From NCBI GenBank assembly GCA_012861695.1, contig JAAOOA010001645.1:1-64000 (forward strand): DNA of 64,000 bases, given 5' to 3'. The position numbers and the translations under genes are program-made. Position 1 is the stretch's first letter, and each line of letters begins with the position of its first letter. Positions 37,010 to 48,360 of the stretch are shown in pieces. The notes beneath the pieces are model-generated. The model was not told the origin of the DNA, did no database searches, and was given only the letters and a program-made list of their open reading frames with translations. The DNA is from Trematomus loennbergii. Lineage: Eukaryota > Chordata > Actinopteri > Perciformes > Nototheniidae.

Positions 37010-37240
37010 TGACCGGACAGGAGGGGGATGAGGAGGGGGGTGGGTTGCGGTAGGTGGGGGCTGAGAGAGGTGGGGGCTGAGAGGGCGGATGTGAAACCTG
37101 CTGTAAGGGGGGAGGAGGGGTGGGTTGAGAGGGTGGGGGCCGAGCGGGGTGGGGGCTGAGAAGGGGGGGCTACCTGAGAGGATGTAGCACCTGTATGTGA
37201 GGGGGAGGGGGGTGGGCTGAGGGGGGTGGGGGCTACCGGT
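37010..37240. repeat. Purine-rich subterminal repeat, right arm
   Basis: Mirror of 23690-23925, reading GGTGGGGGCTGAG units on the plus strand, with minor unit differences from the left arm. Confidence 0.8.
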
Positions 37241-37403
37241 GAGGATGTCACACCTGTACGCGATAACACCTCGATCAAAGGGGCTCATTAGCATATCAAA
37301 GGGAGGATGTCATAAACATAATTAGGGGGCGGGACTTAGAAGGTGTGACCTGTCACTTTTTTATGCATACTAATGAGATTGAAGCGGGATTGGTAACACT
37401 ACT

Positions 37404-38657
37404 CGTAGGTAAATTAATGTTATGGAGATAATTGTCCAGTTCATCTTGTGAGTAATCAGATTGAGATTTGTATAATTTGTTATAAAATTCATAGAAAGTC
37501 TGGTTAATCTGTTTTGGGTGGTAGGTTATTTCGTTGTCTTTCAGACAAATTGCTTTTATAGCCCTTTCTGCTTGCTCCTTCTTTAATTGATAAGCAAGTA
37601 GTTTACTTGGTTTATTGCCGAATTCATAATTATTTTGTCTGATAAGATTCATTTGTGTTATGTTTTAATTTGTTAAGTCAATATTAATTTAGCTCTGGCT
37701 GTGTTTAATTGTTTCCAGTTTTCATCTGTTGATGCGGATTTATGAAGTGCTTCACATCTGTTTACTTCTCTTTCAAGTTCTTGTCTGAGCCTAATTTTTT
37801 CACATTTTTTAAAAGATGTGTATGAGATAATAAGTCCTCTTAAAGTAGCTTTTGCAGCTTCCCAAATAATATTCGGATCTATAGAGGGGTCATTGTTTTC
37901 TTTTATATAGTACCTTATCCACATTCGCATTTTGTATTTGAATTTTTCGTCTCTAACTAAGGAGTTATCAAATTTCCAGCGCCTGGATACAAATTCTCCA
38001 CTCTCCAAGTGAATAGTTAAATGAACTCTTGCATGATCCGAAATATTAATGGAATCAATTTTACATTCTTTTACCCTATGCATGTATTTTGAGGGAATAA
38101 AAAAATAATCTATTCTAGAATAAGAGTTGTGGACATTTGAAAAGAAAGTGTAATCTTTGACATCCTGATTTAGTTGACGCCATACATCAATAAGGCCACA
38201 TTCTGCACAAAGTATGTAGGCACAATGTAGGGTTAAGAGTGCAGTTGAAATCGCCGCCCATCAGTCCTAATCCTTTACAATTTTCATTGAAGAGCAGCAC
38301 CATGTCAGACATGAACATTGGTTCATCTATGTTGGGAGCATAGATATTTAAAAAGGGTTCCAAAAATAGTACCGACAACCAAAACAAACCCACCATTTGG
38401 GTCCGTAACTAATTTTTTCTAAGGCAAGTTTTGTTTATCACAATAGCTGTCCCTCTACTATGGGTTTTATATGATGAAAAATACACCTGACCTATCCAAT
38501 CTCTTTTCAATTTAAGGTGTTCAGTATCTGAGAGAAAGGTTTCTTGTAAGAAGACCACATCAGCTTTGTCTTTTTTAAGAAGAGATAGTACTTTATTCCT
38601 TTTTATGGGATTTCCCAAGCCTTTAATATTCCAAGAATATATTTTCATATTTTGCAT
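37404..38657 (-). pseudogene. L1-type LINE ORF2, 5' half: endonuclease and linker
   Basis: Starting at 38657 on the minus strand: MKIYSWNIKGLGNP, then VVFLQETFLSD, the N and QET boxes of an AP-type endonuclease; then NIYAPNIDEP (38340) and MGGDFN (38270). Downstream frames (38083-37673 and 37652-37410) give the linker before the reverse transcriptase, ending HNINLPT at the palindrome junction. At least two frame changes and stops break it. The LINE copies itself by target-primed reverse transcription when intact; this copy cannot. Its 5' leader may extend to about 38900. Confidence 0.8.
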
Positions 38658-38659
38658 GG

Positions 38660-39200
38660 TGACTGCTGCATATCTGTGGGATTATATTTAATACGTTGTA
38701 TATTTTGGCCCCATACACAAAAGGGATTGTCACTGCTTTTATTATTTACCATTAAAACTAATGTAACAAAAACGTAAAACACAAAAAGAAAACAATATAA
38801 CATCCCACCCACACCAGGGTCTTCCGACCCTGGCAGTTCATCTACCCAATTTGTTGTAGCCCAGAGAAACAAACGTCAGAAAAATGTTCATCTCAGAACT
38901 AACGAAATGTCCTCTTTGTGTTGGCAACTTGGAGCTCCCATCCTCAGTTCTCATTGAAAATAAATACATTTCTTCATAATTTTCCTCCTAAACAGAGGAC
39001 GGGTAGATAGAAAAATAATGGAAACAACTTTCCCTCATATTGAAAACCCGTCCGCATCCCAAATTTCATCATGGTATGTTCCATCCGATTATTTACATGT
39101 CAAACAATAAATTGCCATAAAAAACAAGACAAATCAAAAAAGAACGATCGGAGGAGTACATGGTGATATCTTAACTGTCAAATAAAAGTGGAGGAAGATT
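38660..39200. other. LINE 5' flank and unique AT-rich DNA
   Basis: 38660-38900 may be the LINE 5' leader. Beyond that I see no gene or clear repeat until the duplicated block at 39236. Confidence 0.4.
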
Positions 39201-39235
39201 GTATTTTAAACAAAACAGTATGTTATTGTTTTGTC

Positions 39236-39602
39236 TGTTGAGTATTTTAACATACAATTGTTTGATTGTGTTGAATTGAAACCCAAAAAGGCAGCAGGTC
39301 CACCAGACCCACGAACACTGGCTGAATAACAAAAATATGAACACCAGACAAGGGTTAAGAGGCTTTCCAGAAAATAAAGGCCCACTCTTGTCATAGTACA
39401 CAGGAACAGAAATGAATGACATCCTGGGTTATGCTTCTGCTTGTAACGATTAGTAATGGACAATCATGCATTTGGCCCGTGCCACAGATTGAAACAGAGA
39501 ACAAGTTCACCCTTGATATCATGAGTTCAACCAGATGACAGGTGCATACAATGCGGTTTTAAACGGAAAACAAATATGTGTGGATCAAAAATTCATATGT
39601 AA
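39236..39602. repeat. 367-bp segment duplicated at 42596-42964 (contains piggyBac-like end)
   Basis: Runs from TATTTTAACATACAATTG to AAAAATTCATATG and is nearly identical to 42596-42964. It includes AACACCAGACAAGGGTTAA, whose reverse complement TTAACCCTTGTCTGGTGTT resembles the conserved terminus of fish piggyBac elements, including the TTAA target. Confidence 0.75.
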
Positions 39603-39956
39603 AACTTTTTTCTGTGTAAAACCTTTATTTACATGTATTTGAAACTGAACACATGCGACAAAACCCTCTGAACAACACAACCCTCTGTTGCGTGTGTTGG
39701 TAGCTTGGCTACTTCCCTGGAACCGTTGCTGCTTCCAGTGCTTCCTCCTGAAGTCTTTGATCACTACCAGTCACCGGGCTTGAAGTGGTGTTGTGGCGCA
39801 TCAGCTGGCGTCGGCAGTACGGCTTTCACCTGAGAGTGGATAGCTGAGAGGGAGACTGAAAGACTTATACAGTAGTTCAACAAAAGGCAACTTACATTGT
39901 CTCAACTTTCAGAAACAGAATAATATTCTTTAAATCTGTGCCAGTTTGTCTTGTGC

Positions 39957-40088
<132 letters not shown>

Positions 40089-40122
40089 CTTTTGTGTTTC
40101 TGCCCCTGCCATTCCCGCACAA

Positions 40123-40446
40123 TGTATTTCTGAAATTGTAGGTCTACAAATCCCTCCATCACCTCATGTAGTTATTTTCGGTAGGCCCCCAGATGAAATC
40201 AATATGACAAACACTCAAACCAATGTCATTGCCTTTACCTCCTTGAGTGCTCGTAGAAAAATCCTTCTTTTGTGGAAATCTCCTTTACCTCCCTCTTTTA
40301 AAATGTGGCTGGGTGATACTATGTCTCTCCTAAAGTTGGACAAAATTAAGTTTACTCTCAGGGGTTCTTCAGATAAGTTGTACGCTCATTGGATGCCACT
40401 GATCAGTAATGTAGACCGTCTTGCCCCTGATATGGTGTCGCTGTAG
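40123..40446 (+). pseudogene. LINE ORF2 C-terminus, unit 1
   Basis: Continues the L1-type ORF2 tail: SEIVGLQIPPSPHVVIFG, then NVIAFTSLSARRKILLLW and KMWLGDTMSLLKLDKIKF, ending MVSL and TAG at 40444. Only the last 108 codons are present, preceded by the TG tract. Identical text occurs at 44535-44860 and nearly identical text at 43260-43582 and 61350-61560. Confidence 0.75.
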
Positions 40447-40818
40447 GGATTCTCCCTTTATCTGCCTATAATTCTGATATTATTACTCCCCTGTCCGCCA
40501 CACATGCAGCCCGTGTGACATCCCTTGATATATGTGTTAGTATGTGTATGTGTATGTGTACATGTATGTATGTATGCAGGTATGTGTATTTGTATATACT
40601 GTATGTCCATGTAAATTATTGTATTTATCATTTGGTATGTAATTGATGTACTGTTGCCTCAGTGCTCCGGGAGAGGGGGTCGGTGGGATGGGGCTGGGTT
40701 GAGGGAAAGTGGGTAAGGGTTCTTTTGTAAAAAAAAAAATGAAAATGCCTTATTGGCTGCAATGCACTGTTACACTTTTTTCATGTGACTAAAAATGTTT
40801 TTGAAAAAAAAGAAATAC

Positions 40819-41338
<520 letters not shown>

Positions 41339-41499
41339 GTTGCAACATTGTTGATAAATTCAGGCACCGACACCTGTCTGCTCTCACATTCCCGCATTAT
41401 GTTTTGCGGAAACCAATCCTTTTTTTTCCCCCACTCTATCCCAGCTGCAAATTTGGGGCGAAACACAATAAATAAAGCTTCGCCAGTTTGGGTCCTTAT

Positions 41500-42247
41500 T
41501 AGGGATGCTCCGATCGCCAATTTTGGGGCCGATCGCCAATCGCTGGAATCAGTATCGGCCGGAATCAGTATCGGCCGATACCGATCGCCGATCCGATCGA
41601 GTGGGCGGCGCCTAAATGGAAGATTTAAACATCACTTTAAATCTTCCATTTAAAGTGATGTTTAAAACTCAGTTAATGGGGCTCATTCACTGGCGCTTCC
41701 ACAAACAACAATAAACTTAATTATTACATTCAAATGATGTACATTATTCAAGTTTACATTAACTTTGGATAATAACACGGGAGAAATGAGCGGAAGCGCT
41801 CTCTTTTCCTCTCTCCCCCTCTCTCTCTCCTGACAGCCCGTCAGTATCTCATGCAGCTCACTGATCCAGTAATGAGTGACCCGACAGTGAAGAATAAATA
41901 TATTTATAACTAGTTTAGCTTGTTCCAGAGGTAGATAAAATAGCTAAGTGTGTTAGGTCTAACTCTTGTGTGTTTCGCTCCGCTCACCGGTCCGTCACAG
42001 CGGGTGGAGCTGCAGGATTTCTGCTTCACACACACGTTGCATACCGCTATTTTACTGTCTTTTTCGGACACCTTAAAATAATGCCAGACCGGTGAAGCCA
42101 TTTTGGCGAGCTTGTTTTGCCCCGCACAGAGAAAAGTGTCATGTATTTTACGTCATGCGATCGGCATGTTTAGAGAGCACCGATCGATCGGTAGAGAGTG
42201 AGTATCGGCAGATCTCGATCGGTGACCGATCGATCGGAGCATCCCTA
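41500..42247 (-). mobile_element. hAT element, 748 bp, internally deleted
   Basis: The ends are TAGGGATGCTCCGATCG and its inverted counterpart, flanked by the 8-bp duplication GTCCTTAT (41492-41499 and 42248-42255). These are hallmarks of hAT. The minus strand retains a BED-type finger start (SPVWHYFKVSEKDSK, CNVC) at 42101-42020, the N-terminus of hAT transposases. The rest of the enzyme is gone. A 38-bp perfect hairpin around ATGGAAGATTTAAAC lies at 41613-41650. It sits inside the piggyBac relic. Confidence 0.85.
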
Positions 42248-42269
42248 GTCCTTATCACAACTGATCAAG

Positions 42270-42497
42270 ATGGCCAAAAGATTCTCTGCTCAGAGCGCCT
42301 TGCAAATGATTTTGTAAGAGAGAGAACCATTTGATGATGATGTAGAGAAAGAGGAAGATCTTTCAGAATGTGAGGATCACATTTCTGAGAATTCTGAGTC
42401 TGACAGTGACTTTGAAGAAGAGGGTGAGATTGAGCATCAGCTACAAACAAAAAACGAGCCACAGGACCAGCCTGTCGGCCGGCAAAATAACAAGTAG
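42270..42497 (+). pseudogene. piggyBac transposase N-terminus relic
   Basis: ATG at 42270 opens MAKRFSAQSALQMIL, then TAA at 42315. In the same frame the text continues with the acidic stretch typical of piggyBac transposase N-termini (DDDVEKEEDLSECEDHIS) to TAG at 42495. The catalytic domain is missing; about 220 bp downstream comes a piggyBac-like terminus with TTAA. Inference: remains of an internally deleted element. The stop in codon 16 excludes function. Confidence 0.65.
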
Positions 42498-42595
42498 CAC
42501 TTTAATTCATTAATGTGATCTAACAAATGTAAAAGGACAAATATTAACCATATATGCTGTTTATATTGCTTGTAATTGGGATGAAGTAAACATCT

Positions 42596-42964
42596 GTTGA
42601 GTATTTTAACATACAATTGTTTGATGGTGTTGAATTGAAACCCAAAAAGGCAGCAGGTCCACCAGACCCATGAACACTGGCTGAATAACAAAAATATGAA
42701 CACCACACAAGGGTTAAGGGGCTTTCCAAAAAATAAAGACCCACTCTTGTCATAGTACACAGGAACAGAAATGAATGACATCCTGGGTTATGCCTACATC
42801 ATACGCTTGAGACGATTAGTAATGCACAATCATGCATTTGTCCGAGCCACAGATTGAAACAGAGAACAAGTTCACCCTTGGTATCATGAGTTCAACCAGA
42901 GGACAGGTGCATACAATGCGGTTTTAAACGGAAAACAAATATGTGTGGATCAAAAATACATATG
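42596..42964. repeat. Second copy of the 367-bp segment with piggyBac-like end
   Basis: Partner of 39236-39602; the terminus here reads CACCACACAAGGGTTAA (TTAA at 42715-42718). It lies just downstream of a piggyBac transposase relic, consistent with an internally deleted piggyBac element. Confidence 0.75.
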
Positions 42965-43582
42965 TATGCCATTAATAAGATCAGAACCAATTGGGAAAAG
43001 GAACTACAGATCACCTTCTCTGATGACTTTTGGAAGGAGGCCCTGAGAGCCGTCAACTCATCCAACAGTTGTGCTAGACTTAGCATAATACAATTTAAAG
43101 TTCTCCATAGATTACATTATAGCAAGGCTAAGCTCTCCAGGATTTATCCAGATAGATTGGATGACAGGTGTGATAGATGTTCCCAGGCCCCCTGCGACCT
43201 GACTCACATGTTCTGGTTGTGCCCTAAATTATCTAGCTTCTGGCAATCTTTCTTCAAATGTATTTCTGAAATTGTAGGTCTACAAATCTCTCCATACCCT
43301 CATGTAGCTATTTTCGGTAGGCCCCCAGATGAAATCAACATGACAAAGACTCAAACCAATGTCATTGCCTTTACCTCCTTCATTGCTCGTAGGAAAATCC
43401 TTCTTTTGTGGAAATCTCCTTTACCTCCCTCTTTTAAAATGTGGCTGGGTGATACTATGTCTCTCCTAAAGTTGGAAAAAATTAAGTTTACTCTCCGGGG
43501 TTCCTCAGATAAGTTTTACGCTCATTGGAGGCCACTGATCAGTTATGTAGACCGTCTTGCCCCTGATATGGTGTCGCTGTAG
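42965..43582 (+). pseudogene. LINE ORF2 C-terminal third with CCHC-like knuckle
   Basis: Open over about 206 codons: INKIRTNWEKELQ, the knuckle CDRCSQAPCDLTHMFWLC (C-x2-C...H-x4-C), then the tail also found in the composite units, ending MVSL at TAG 43580. The reverse transcriptase part is missing upstream, where the piggyBac segment joins. The longest intact piece of this LINE family in the window, and the likely source of the tails in the composite units. Confidence 0.8.
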
Positions 43583-43674
43583 GGATTCCCCCTTTATCTG
43601 CCTGTAATTCTGATATTATTACTCCCCTGTCCACCACACATGCAGCCCGTGTGACATCCCTTGATATATGTGTT

Positions 43675-43678
43675 AGTA

Positions 43679-43721
<43 letters not shown>

Positions 43722-43790
43722 GTGTACATGTATGTATGTATGTATGTATGTATGTATGTATGTATGTATGTATGCAGGTATGTGTATGTG
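43675..43790. repeat. (TATG)n / (TGTATG)n microsatellite
   Basis: GTATGT and TATG repeats in the LINE 3' untranslated region. The same position in the other composite units has a much shorter tract, so it expanded here only. Confidence 0.9.
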
Positions 43791-44058
43791 TATATACTGT
43801 ATGTGCATGTAAATTATTGTATTTATTAATATATGTAATTGATGTACTGTTGCCTCAGTGCTCCGGGAGAGGGGGTCGGTGGGATGGGGCTGGGTTGAGG
43901 GAAAGTGGGTAAGGGTTCTTTTGTAAAAAAAAAATGAAAATGCCTTATTGGCTGCAATGCACTGTTACACTTTTTTCATGTGAATAAAAATATTTTGAAA
44001 AAAAAAGAAATACATATGCAAAACTTTTTTCTGTGTAAAACTTTTATTTGCATGTATA

Positions 44059-44298
44059 TCAAACGGAACACATCCCTCTGAACAACACAACCCTCTGATG
44101 CGTGTGTTGGTAGCCTGGCACGCTACTTCCCTGGAACAGTTGCTGCTTCCAGTGTTTCCTCCTGAAGTCTTTGACCACTACCCAGTCGCCGGGCTTGAAG
44201 TGGTGTTGTGGCGCATCAGCTGGCGTCGGCAGTACGGCTTTCACCTGAGAGTGGATAGCTGAGAGGGAGACTGAAAGACTTATACAGTAGTTCAACAA
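44059..44298 (-). pseudogene. Retroviral integrase C-terminal fragment, copy in unit 3
   Basis: Same fragment as 45265-45519 with HHFKPGDWVVVKDFRRKHW. Open over about 79 codons but truncated at both ends relative to any integrase. It moved here as part of the composite unit, not as a separate insertion. Confidence 0.6.
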
Positions 44299-44386
44299 AA
44301 GGCAACTTACATTGTCTCAACTTTCAGAAACTAACATTACATTAACAGAATAATATTCTTTAAATCTGTGCCAGTTTGTCTTGTGC

Positions 44387-44388
<2 letters not shown>

Positions 44389-44480
<92 letters not shown>

Positions 44481-44500
44481 GTGTGTGTGTGTGTGTGTGT
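44389..44500. repeat. (TG)n microsatellite, interrupted
   Basis: TG repeats in composite unit 3, with GGTTG and TTGT interruptions. Confidence 0.95.
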
Positions 44501-44534
44501 AACTTTTGTGTTTCTGCCCCTGCCATTCCCGCAC

Positions 44535-44860
44535 AATGTATTTCTGAAATTGTAGGTCTACAAATCCCTCCATCCCCTCATGTAGTTATTTTCGGTAGGC
44601 CCCCAGATGAAATCAACATGACAAACACTCAAACCAATGTCATTGCCTTTACCTCCTTGAGTGCTCGTAGAAAAATCCTTCTTTTGTGGAAATCTCCTTT
44701 ACCTCCCTCTTTTAAAATGTGGCTGGGTGATACTATGTCTCTCCTAAAGTTGGACAAAATTAAGTTTACTCTCAGGGGTTCTTCAGATAAGTTGTACGCT
44801 CATTGGATGCCACTGATCAGTAATGTAGACCGTCTTGCCCCTGATATGGTGTCGCTGTAG
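44535..44860 (+). pseudogene. LINE ORF2 C-terminus, unit 3
   Basis: Same tail as 40123-40446, ending at TAG 44858, with the GT-rich 3' untranslated region after it. Carried by the composite unit duplication. Confidence 0.75.
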
Positions 44861-45232
44861 GGATTCTCCCTTTATCTGCCTATAATTCTGATATTATTAC
44901 TCCCCTGTCCGCCACACATGCAGCCCGTGTGACATCCCTTGATATATGTGTTAGTATGTGTATGTGTATGTGTACATGTATGTATGTATGCAGGTATGTG
45001 TATTTGTATATACTGTATGTGCATGTAAATTATTGTATTTATCATTTGGTATGTAATTGATGTACTGTTGCCTCAGTGCTCCGGGAGAGGGGGTCGGTGG
45101 GATGGGGCTGGGTTGAGGGAAAGTGGGTAAGGGTTCTTTTGTAAAAAAAAAAATGAAAATGCCTTATTGGCTGCAATGCACTGTTACACTTTTTTCATGT
45201 GACTAAAAATGTTTTTGAAAAAAAAAAGAAAT

Positions 45233-45608
45233 ACATATGTAAAACTTTTTTCTGTGTAAAACTTTTATTTACATGTATATGAACCGGAACACATCCCTCT
45301 GAACAACACAACCCTCTGATGCGTGTGATGGAAGCTTGGCACGCTACTTCCCTGGAACCGTTGCTGATTCCAGTGCTTCCTCCTGAAGTCTTTGATCACT
45401 ACCCAGTCACCGGGCTCGAAGTGGTGTTGTGGCGCATCAGCTGGCGTCGGCAGTACGGCTTTCACCTGAGAGTGGATAACTGAGAGGAAGACTGAAAGAC
45501 TTATACAGTAGTTCAACAAAAGGTAACTTAAATTGTCTCAACTTTCAGAAATTAACATTACATTAACAGAATAATATTCTTTAAATCTGTGCCAGTTCGT
45601 CTTGTGCC
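45233..45608. repeat. 1.2-kb composite unit, copy 4 (truncated)
   Basis: Contains only the integrase-like half and stops at TCGTCTTGTGCCT; the lectin gene sequence begins beyond. The array edge is therefore next to the lectin exons. Confidence 0.75.
45265..45519 (-). pseudogene. Retroviral integrase C-terminal fragment
   Basis: The minus-strand frame contains HHFEPGDWVVIKDFRRKHW, the pattern of the SH3-like C-terminal domain of integrases from gammaretrovirus-like endogenous elements. Only about 80 codons survive; there is no catalytic core, LTR or other retroviral gene nearby. Related pieces lie at about 39690-39890, 40905-41100 and 44059-44298. The first two lack one C in the run after CACTAC and are frameshifted. 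Described only as an old, dead fragment. Confidence 0.6.
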
Positions 45609-45717
45609 TTGGGCCATCAAGAGAGCCAGCTTTTCACGGCAAAAATCATTTGTAGCTGATTTCACAATGATGACATGCTATTCTCTTTTTATTAACCAGT
45701 AAAATAGATCTTTACAG

Positions 45718-46483
45718 GATCAGAATATTTTCCAGAGGAGCACATCTGGTGATCGTAGACAGTGAGGAAGAACAGGTAATGTGTGCTGCTTTAATACTTG
45801 TGATTGTATAACTCCTGCTTTTATCAATCAATAATGTTTTTATTGTACATATACTAGCAAATGTGTCTATCAGCTATAATTATTACGTTACAACAATGGT
45901 GTTAATTACATATTTCTGAGCTAGTGAAAAGGGAAAAGTTTTCTGAATGTTGATGTCCATCCCAGTAAACTGCATTTTTAATATGTGAACAGGGATTCAT
46001 CTATGGCATGATCAAGAAAGACACTTGGATTGGTTTGAGTGACAGAGAAGAGGAGGGGACCTGGAAATGGGTGGATGGATCTCCACTGAATCTGACGTAA
46101 GGCTTTACTTTGGTTTTAAATACAGACGCTGGTTTATGTTGTGACCTTTCTAAATGTTTCACATGTTTCTGTAATGGGAGTTAACACAACACACATGATG
46201 CATTTAAACGTAGGGTGTCTGCCCCTTTCACCAGAAGATTCATTTGGCTATTAAGAAAAGAACATGGCTGTATTACTTATAGTTATTTGTATTTGATGTC
46301 CAATCTTTTATTTCATCTTGTTTTCCTGTAATACCTGTTAGGTTTTGGAGCAGAGGAGAGCCTAATCATGGAGGAGTGAATCAACAGTGGGGTGAAGAGG
46401 ACTGTGCCCACATCTATTCTAACAAAAATGTTTGGAATGACATGTCCTGTAGGAACCATGTGCCTTGGATCTGTGAGATTTAA
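45718..46483 (+). CDS. C-type lectin domain protein, last three exons
   Basis: Exon a 45718-45775 ([14 protein letters not shown]), exon b 45993-46096 ([19 protein letters not shown]) and exon c 46342-46483 ([26 protein letters not shown], stop TAA 46481). Junctions are GT-AG and phases agree (0, then 2). Motifs WIGL, EPN, WND and the paired late cysteines define a C-type lectin fold; EPN plus WND usually means calcium-dependent mannose-type binding. The first domain cysteine and the WxxS/CYYF region should precede exon a but are not found upstream, where the transposon array ends. So the gene is partial: 5' exons deleted, displaced or unrecognised. Likely a membrane immune receptor of the CD209/asialoglycoprotein-receptor type (inference). 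Confidence 0.8.
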
Positions 46484-47104
46484 GCTTAACATTGGTGTCT
46501 GTTTGGATACTAAAACTGCAATCATGCTTTTACAATTTAGTTTAAATTGAGTTATTTAAAACTATACAAAATGCCTGATTTCATGAATAAGAATGACTTT
46601 GCTTGAATTGATAAATCACATTTTTTTTGTGTTTTTGTTTAGGATTAATATCAGTAATAAATAAATAGTCATTTAATTTGTTTTGCCAACTTTTGTTTGC
46701 CTCAATTAAATTAGTATTTGTATTAATCCTTTTACATATCAACATAAAGCAGCTTATTAAAAACATCTGCTGATAAACCCACAGTTCCTGAAAGTTATAA
46801 TATTGAAGGTGCCTTATTGAGTAGAATATGATATAAATAAGAAAAGGAAAAACTGTCAAACATTATTGAATAATTCAGACATATACAACAATACTCTAGT
46901 CTCAGCATTGGTCTAACTTGTTCAAATGTGTAAAATAGCCTGTGTGTTATACAGTATGTTTCCGAACAATGACCTCTTGTGGCCATGTGAGTATAAATCT
47001 ATTGCAGGTATTTAACATTCATAGGTACCAGCCACTTTGTACATACTGTAAGAACTAGTGCTGTAAATTAATACAAACATGTATGTATGTTTAACACAAT
47101 AATA
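46484..47104. other. AT-rich intergenic DNA after the lectin gene
   Basis: 3' untranslated and intergenic sequence. No gene or clear repeat seen; short minus-strand frames lack domains. Confidence 0.5.
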
Positions 47105-47415
47105 ATCTGGGACTTTAACTACAGGATTTGCTCAAGATTAATTAAAAAAGTAAACTGCCTTTTATTTGAAGATAATTACAGAACTTTAGTAAATGGGCAA
47201 ATTAGATATAGCTAGATCAGGAAATGGCAACTTTCTTTGAGCATGCATATAAAGATAAAAACCGTGTGAATATATTGTGGGTGTCTTACATGTTCTCTGA
47301 CAAGATAAAGCTCTTCCACTTCAACAAACTGCTGTTATCAGATAAAAAGCAGCTTTACCACTTTACCTTTTTTTCTCAAAGTGAACAATTCCTCCCTGAA
47401 AGTTATCTTTGAAAT
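47105..47415 (+). repeat. Lectin-cluster paralogous segment, copy 1
   Basis: Contains GCTAGATCAGGAAATGGCAA, AAGATAAAGCTCTTCCACTT and TATCAGATAAAAAGCAGCTT. Diverged copies in the same orientation lie at about 53530-53780 and 61825-62085. 100 bp downstream (47519-47580) lies a relic matching the sequence around lectin exon a. Probably the 5' region of a duplicated lectin gene. Confidence 0.6.
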
Positions 47416-47518
47416 GATGTGCACTTTTTATATTTATGATCAGCGGCAGACAGAGTACTTCATAGAAAGACATTTGTGTTTATCAGCATTTAAAATCAAG
47501 ATCCCTGCTTTCACAACA

Positions 47519-47580
47519 ATGTCATGATATTCTCTTTTTATTAACCCGTAAAACAGAACTATACAGGATCAATACATTTA
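47519..47580 (+). pseudogene. Relic of lectin exon-a boundary
   Basis: TATTCTCTTTTTATTAACC, then AAAACAG and TACAGGATCA, aligns with 45680-45725 just before lectin exon a, but the following coding sequence has decayed. A dead lectin paralogue. Confidence 0.45.
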
Positions 47581-47992
47581 GAATATTATTCATCTGTATG
47601 GCTTTGTAAGATGATATGTCTCTATTTAACACAATGGACTTGATTATCTCACTTGTTTCAGTCTTAAATCTGTATTGTCAATGTGCTTTGGCAATAGTAT
47701 GTTTTTAATATGGGCATGTCAATAAAGCTTATTTGAATTTGTCTTGACTCTCAACTCTTGTTCTGTTGTCACATGTGTTATCATTATTTTGAGTTTACCC
47801 ATACAGGGTTAAGTATGGATGCACTGTTGGGAAATGCAAGAAAGGTGATACAAATTATGTACACAGGTTTAGAAGCTCTAAAAGGTGCATTTTTGAGAAG
47901 TGATTGGAGAACTATGTGTAAAGGAGAGTTGTTACAACACAGAAAACACCAGAATTTAAACTATGAACATTAATATAATTTCAGTATTAGTT
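47581..47992. other. Intergenic; nothing recognised
   Basis: AT-rich; a short open frame at 47758-47973 shows no domain. Confidence 0.4.
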
Positions 47993-48360
47993 AAAGGTGA
48001 GGTAGGTAAGTTTGAGAAACCGGCTCGAGATACACTTTTTGTTATATTCCATGGAATGCTCTTAACATCCCGATAGCAATGAATATCTTAAGTGCTTTGA
48101 CAAAAAATCCATAAAGCCGTAGTACTGTAAAAAGCACGACCAATCATTTTAGCCGGCCCTGCTAAAATAACTGGATGGCCTACCTGCCTTTCAGCCTTCC
48201 ATCTGTGCACAAACTTATCTCGTGCCCTCATTGGTCATGTGCACGTTTGTGTGTGTCGGAGGAGGGGCTCTGTAAGGAAGTGGCAGATTTTTTCCGGTTG
48301 TGTATTTTCAAATTCTAGCGCACTCGAGCTGGTTTCTCCAAAATTACCTACCGCACCTTT
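47993..48360. mobile_element. MITE, 368 bp
   Basis: The ends AAAGGTGAGGTAGGTAAG and CCGCACCTTT are imperfect inverted repeats over about 36 bp (both include GAGAAACC...GCTCGAG in mirror form). No coding capacity. A target duplication is not clear, so the superfamily stays open. Confidence 0.7.

Larger units (their letters stand above)
23528..37403. mobile_element. 13.9-kb palindromic element, Polinton/Maverick-derived
   Basis: Seen: left end AGTAGTGTTACCAATCC and right end its exact reverse complement, flanked by the 6-bp direct repeat CGTAGG (23522-23527 and 37404-37409). The whole element is an inverted repeat: left arm 23528-30380 (6853 bp), a 32-bp non-repeated centre (30381-30412), right arm 30413-37403 (6991 bp). 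Several open frames are identical in both arms. A retroviral-type integrase segment crosses the centre. Known: Polintons make 6-bp duplications, have inverted ends beginning AG, and encode a retroviral-like integrase. Inference: a fold-back derivative of a Polinton that kept one terminus plus part of the integrase gene in mirror image. No DNA polymerase, ATPase, protease or capsid gene is recognisable. Ginger elements also have such integrases, but make shorter duplications. Confidence 0.75.
44015..45232. repeat. 1.2-kb composite unit, copy 3
   Basis: Nearly identical to copy 1 throughout, including the LINE C-terminus (44535-44860). It differs mainly in the TG tract, which is broken by a TTG and a TTGT, and by a few bases in the integrase-like fragment. 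Confidence 0.8.

Noticed and set aside
23528..37403. Palindrome as an assembly or sequencing fold-back artefact
   Set aside because: An artefact would mirror the flanks too. Here the symmetry stops exactly at termini flanked by a 6-bp duplication, the outside sequences are two different halves of one LINE, and the arms differ in repeat length and small indels. Long reads should still confirm it.
23528..37403. Teratorn-like (herpesvirus plus piggyBac) or other large viral insertion
   Set aside because: The target duplication is CGTAGG rather than TTAA, there is no transposase or herpesvirus-like gene, and the integrase segment is of retroviral/Polinton type.
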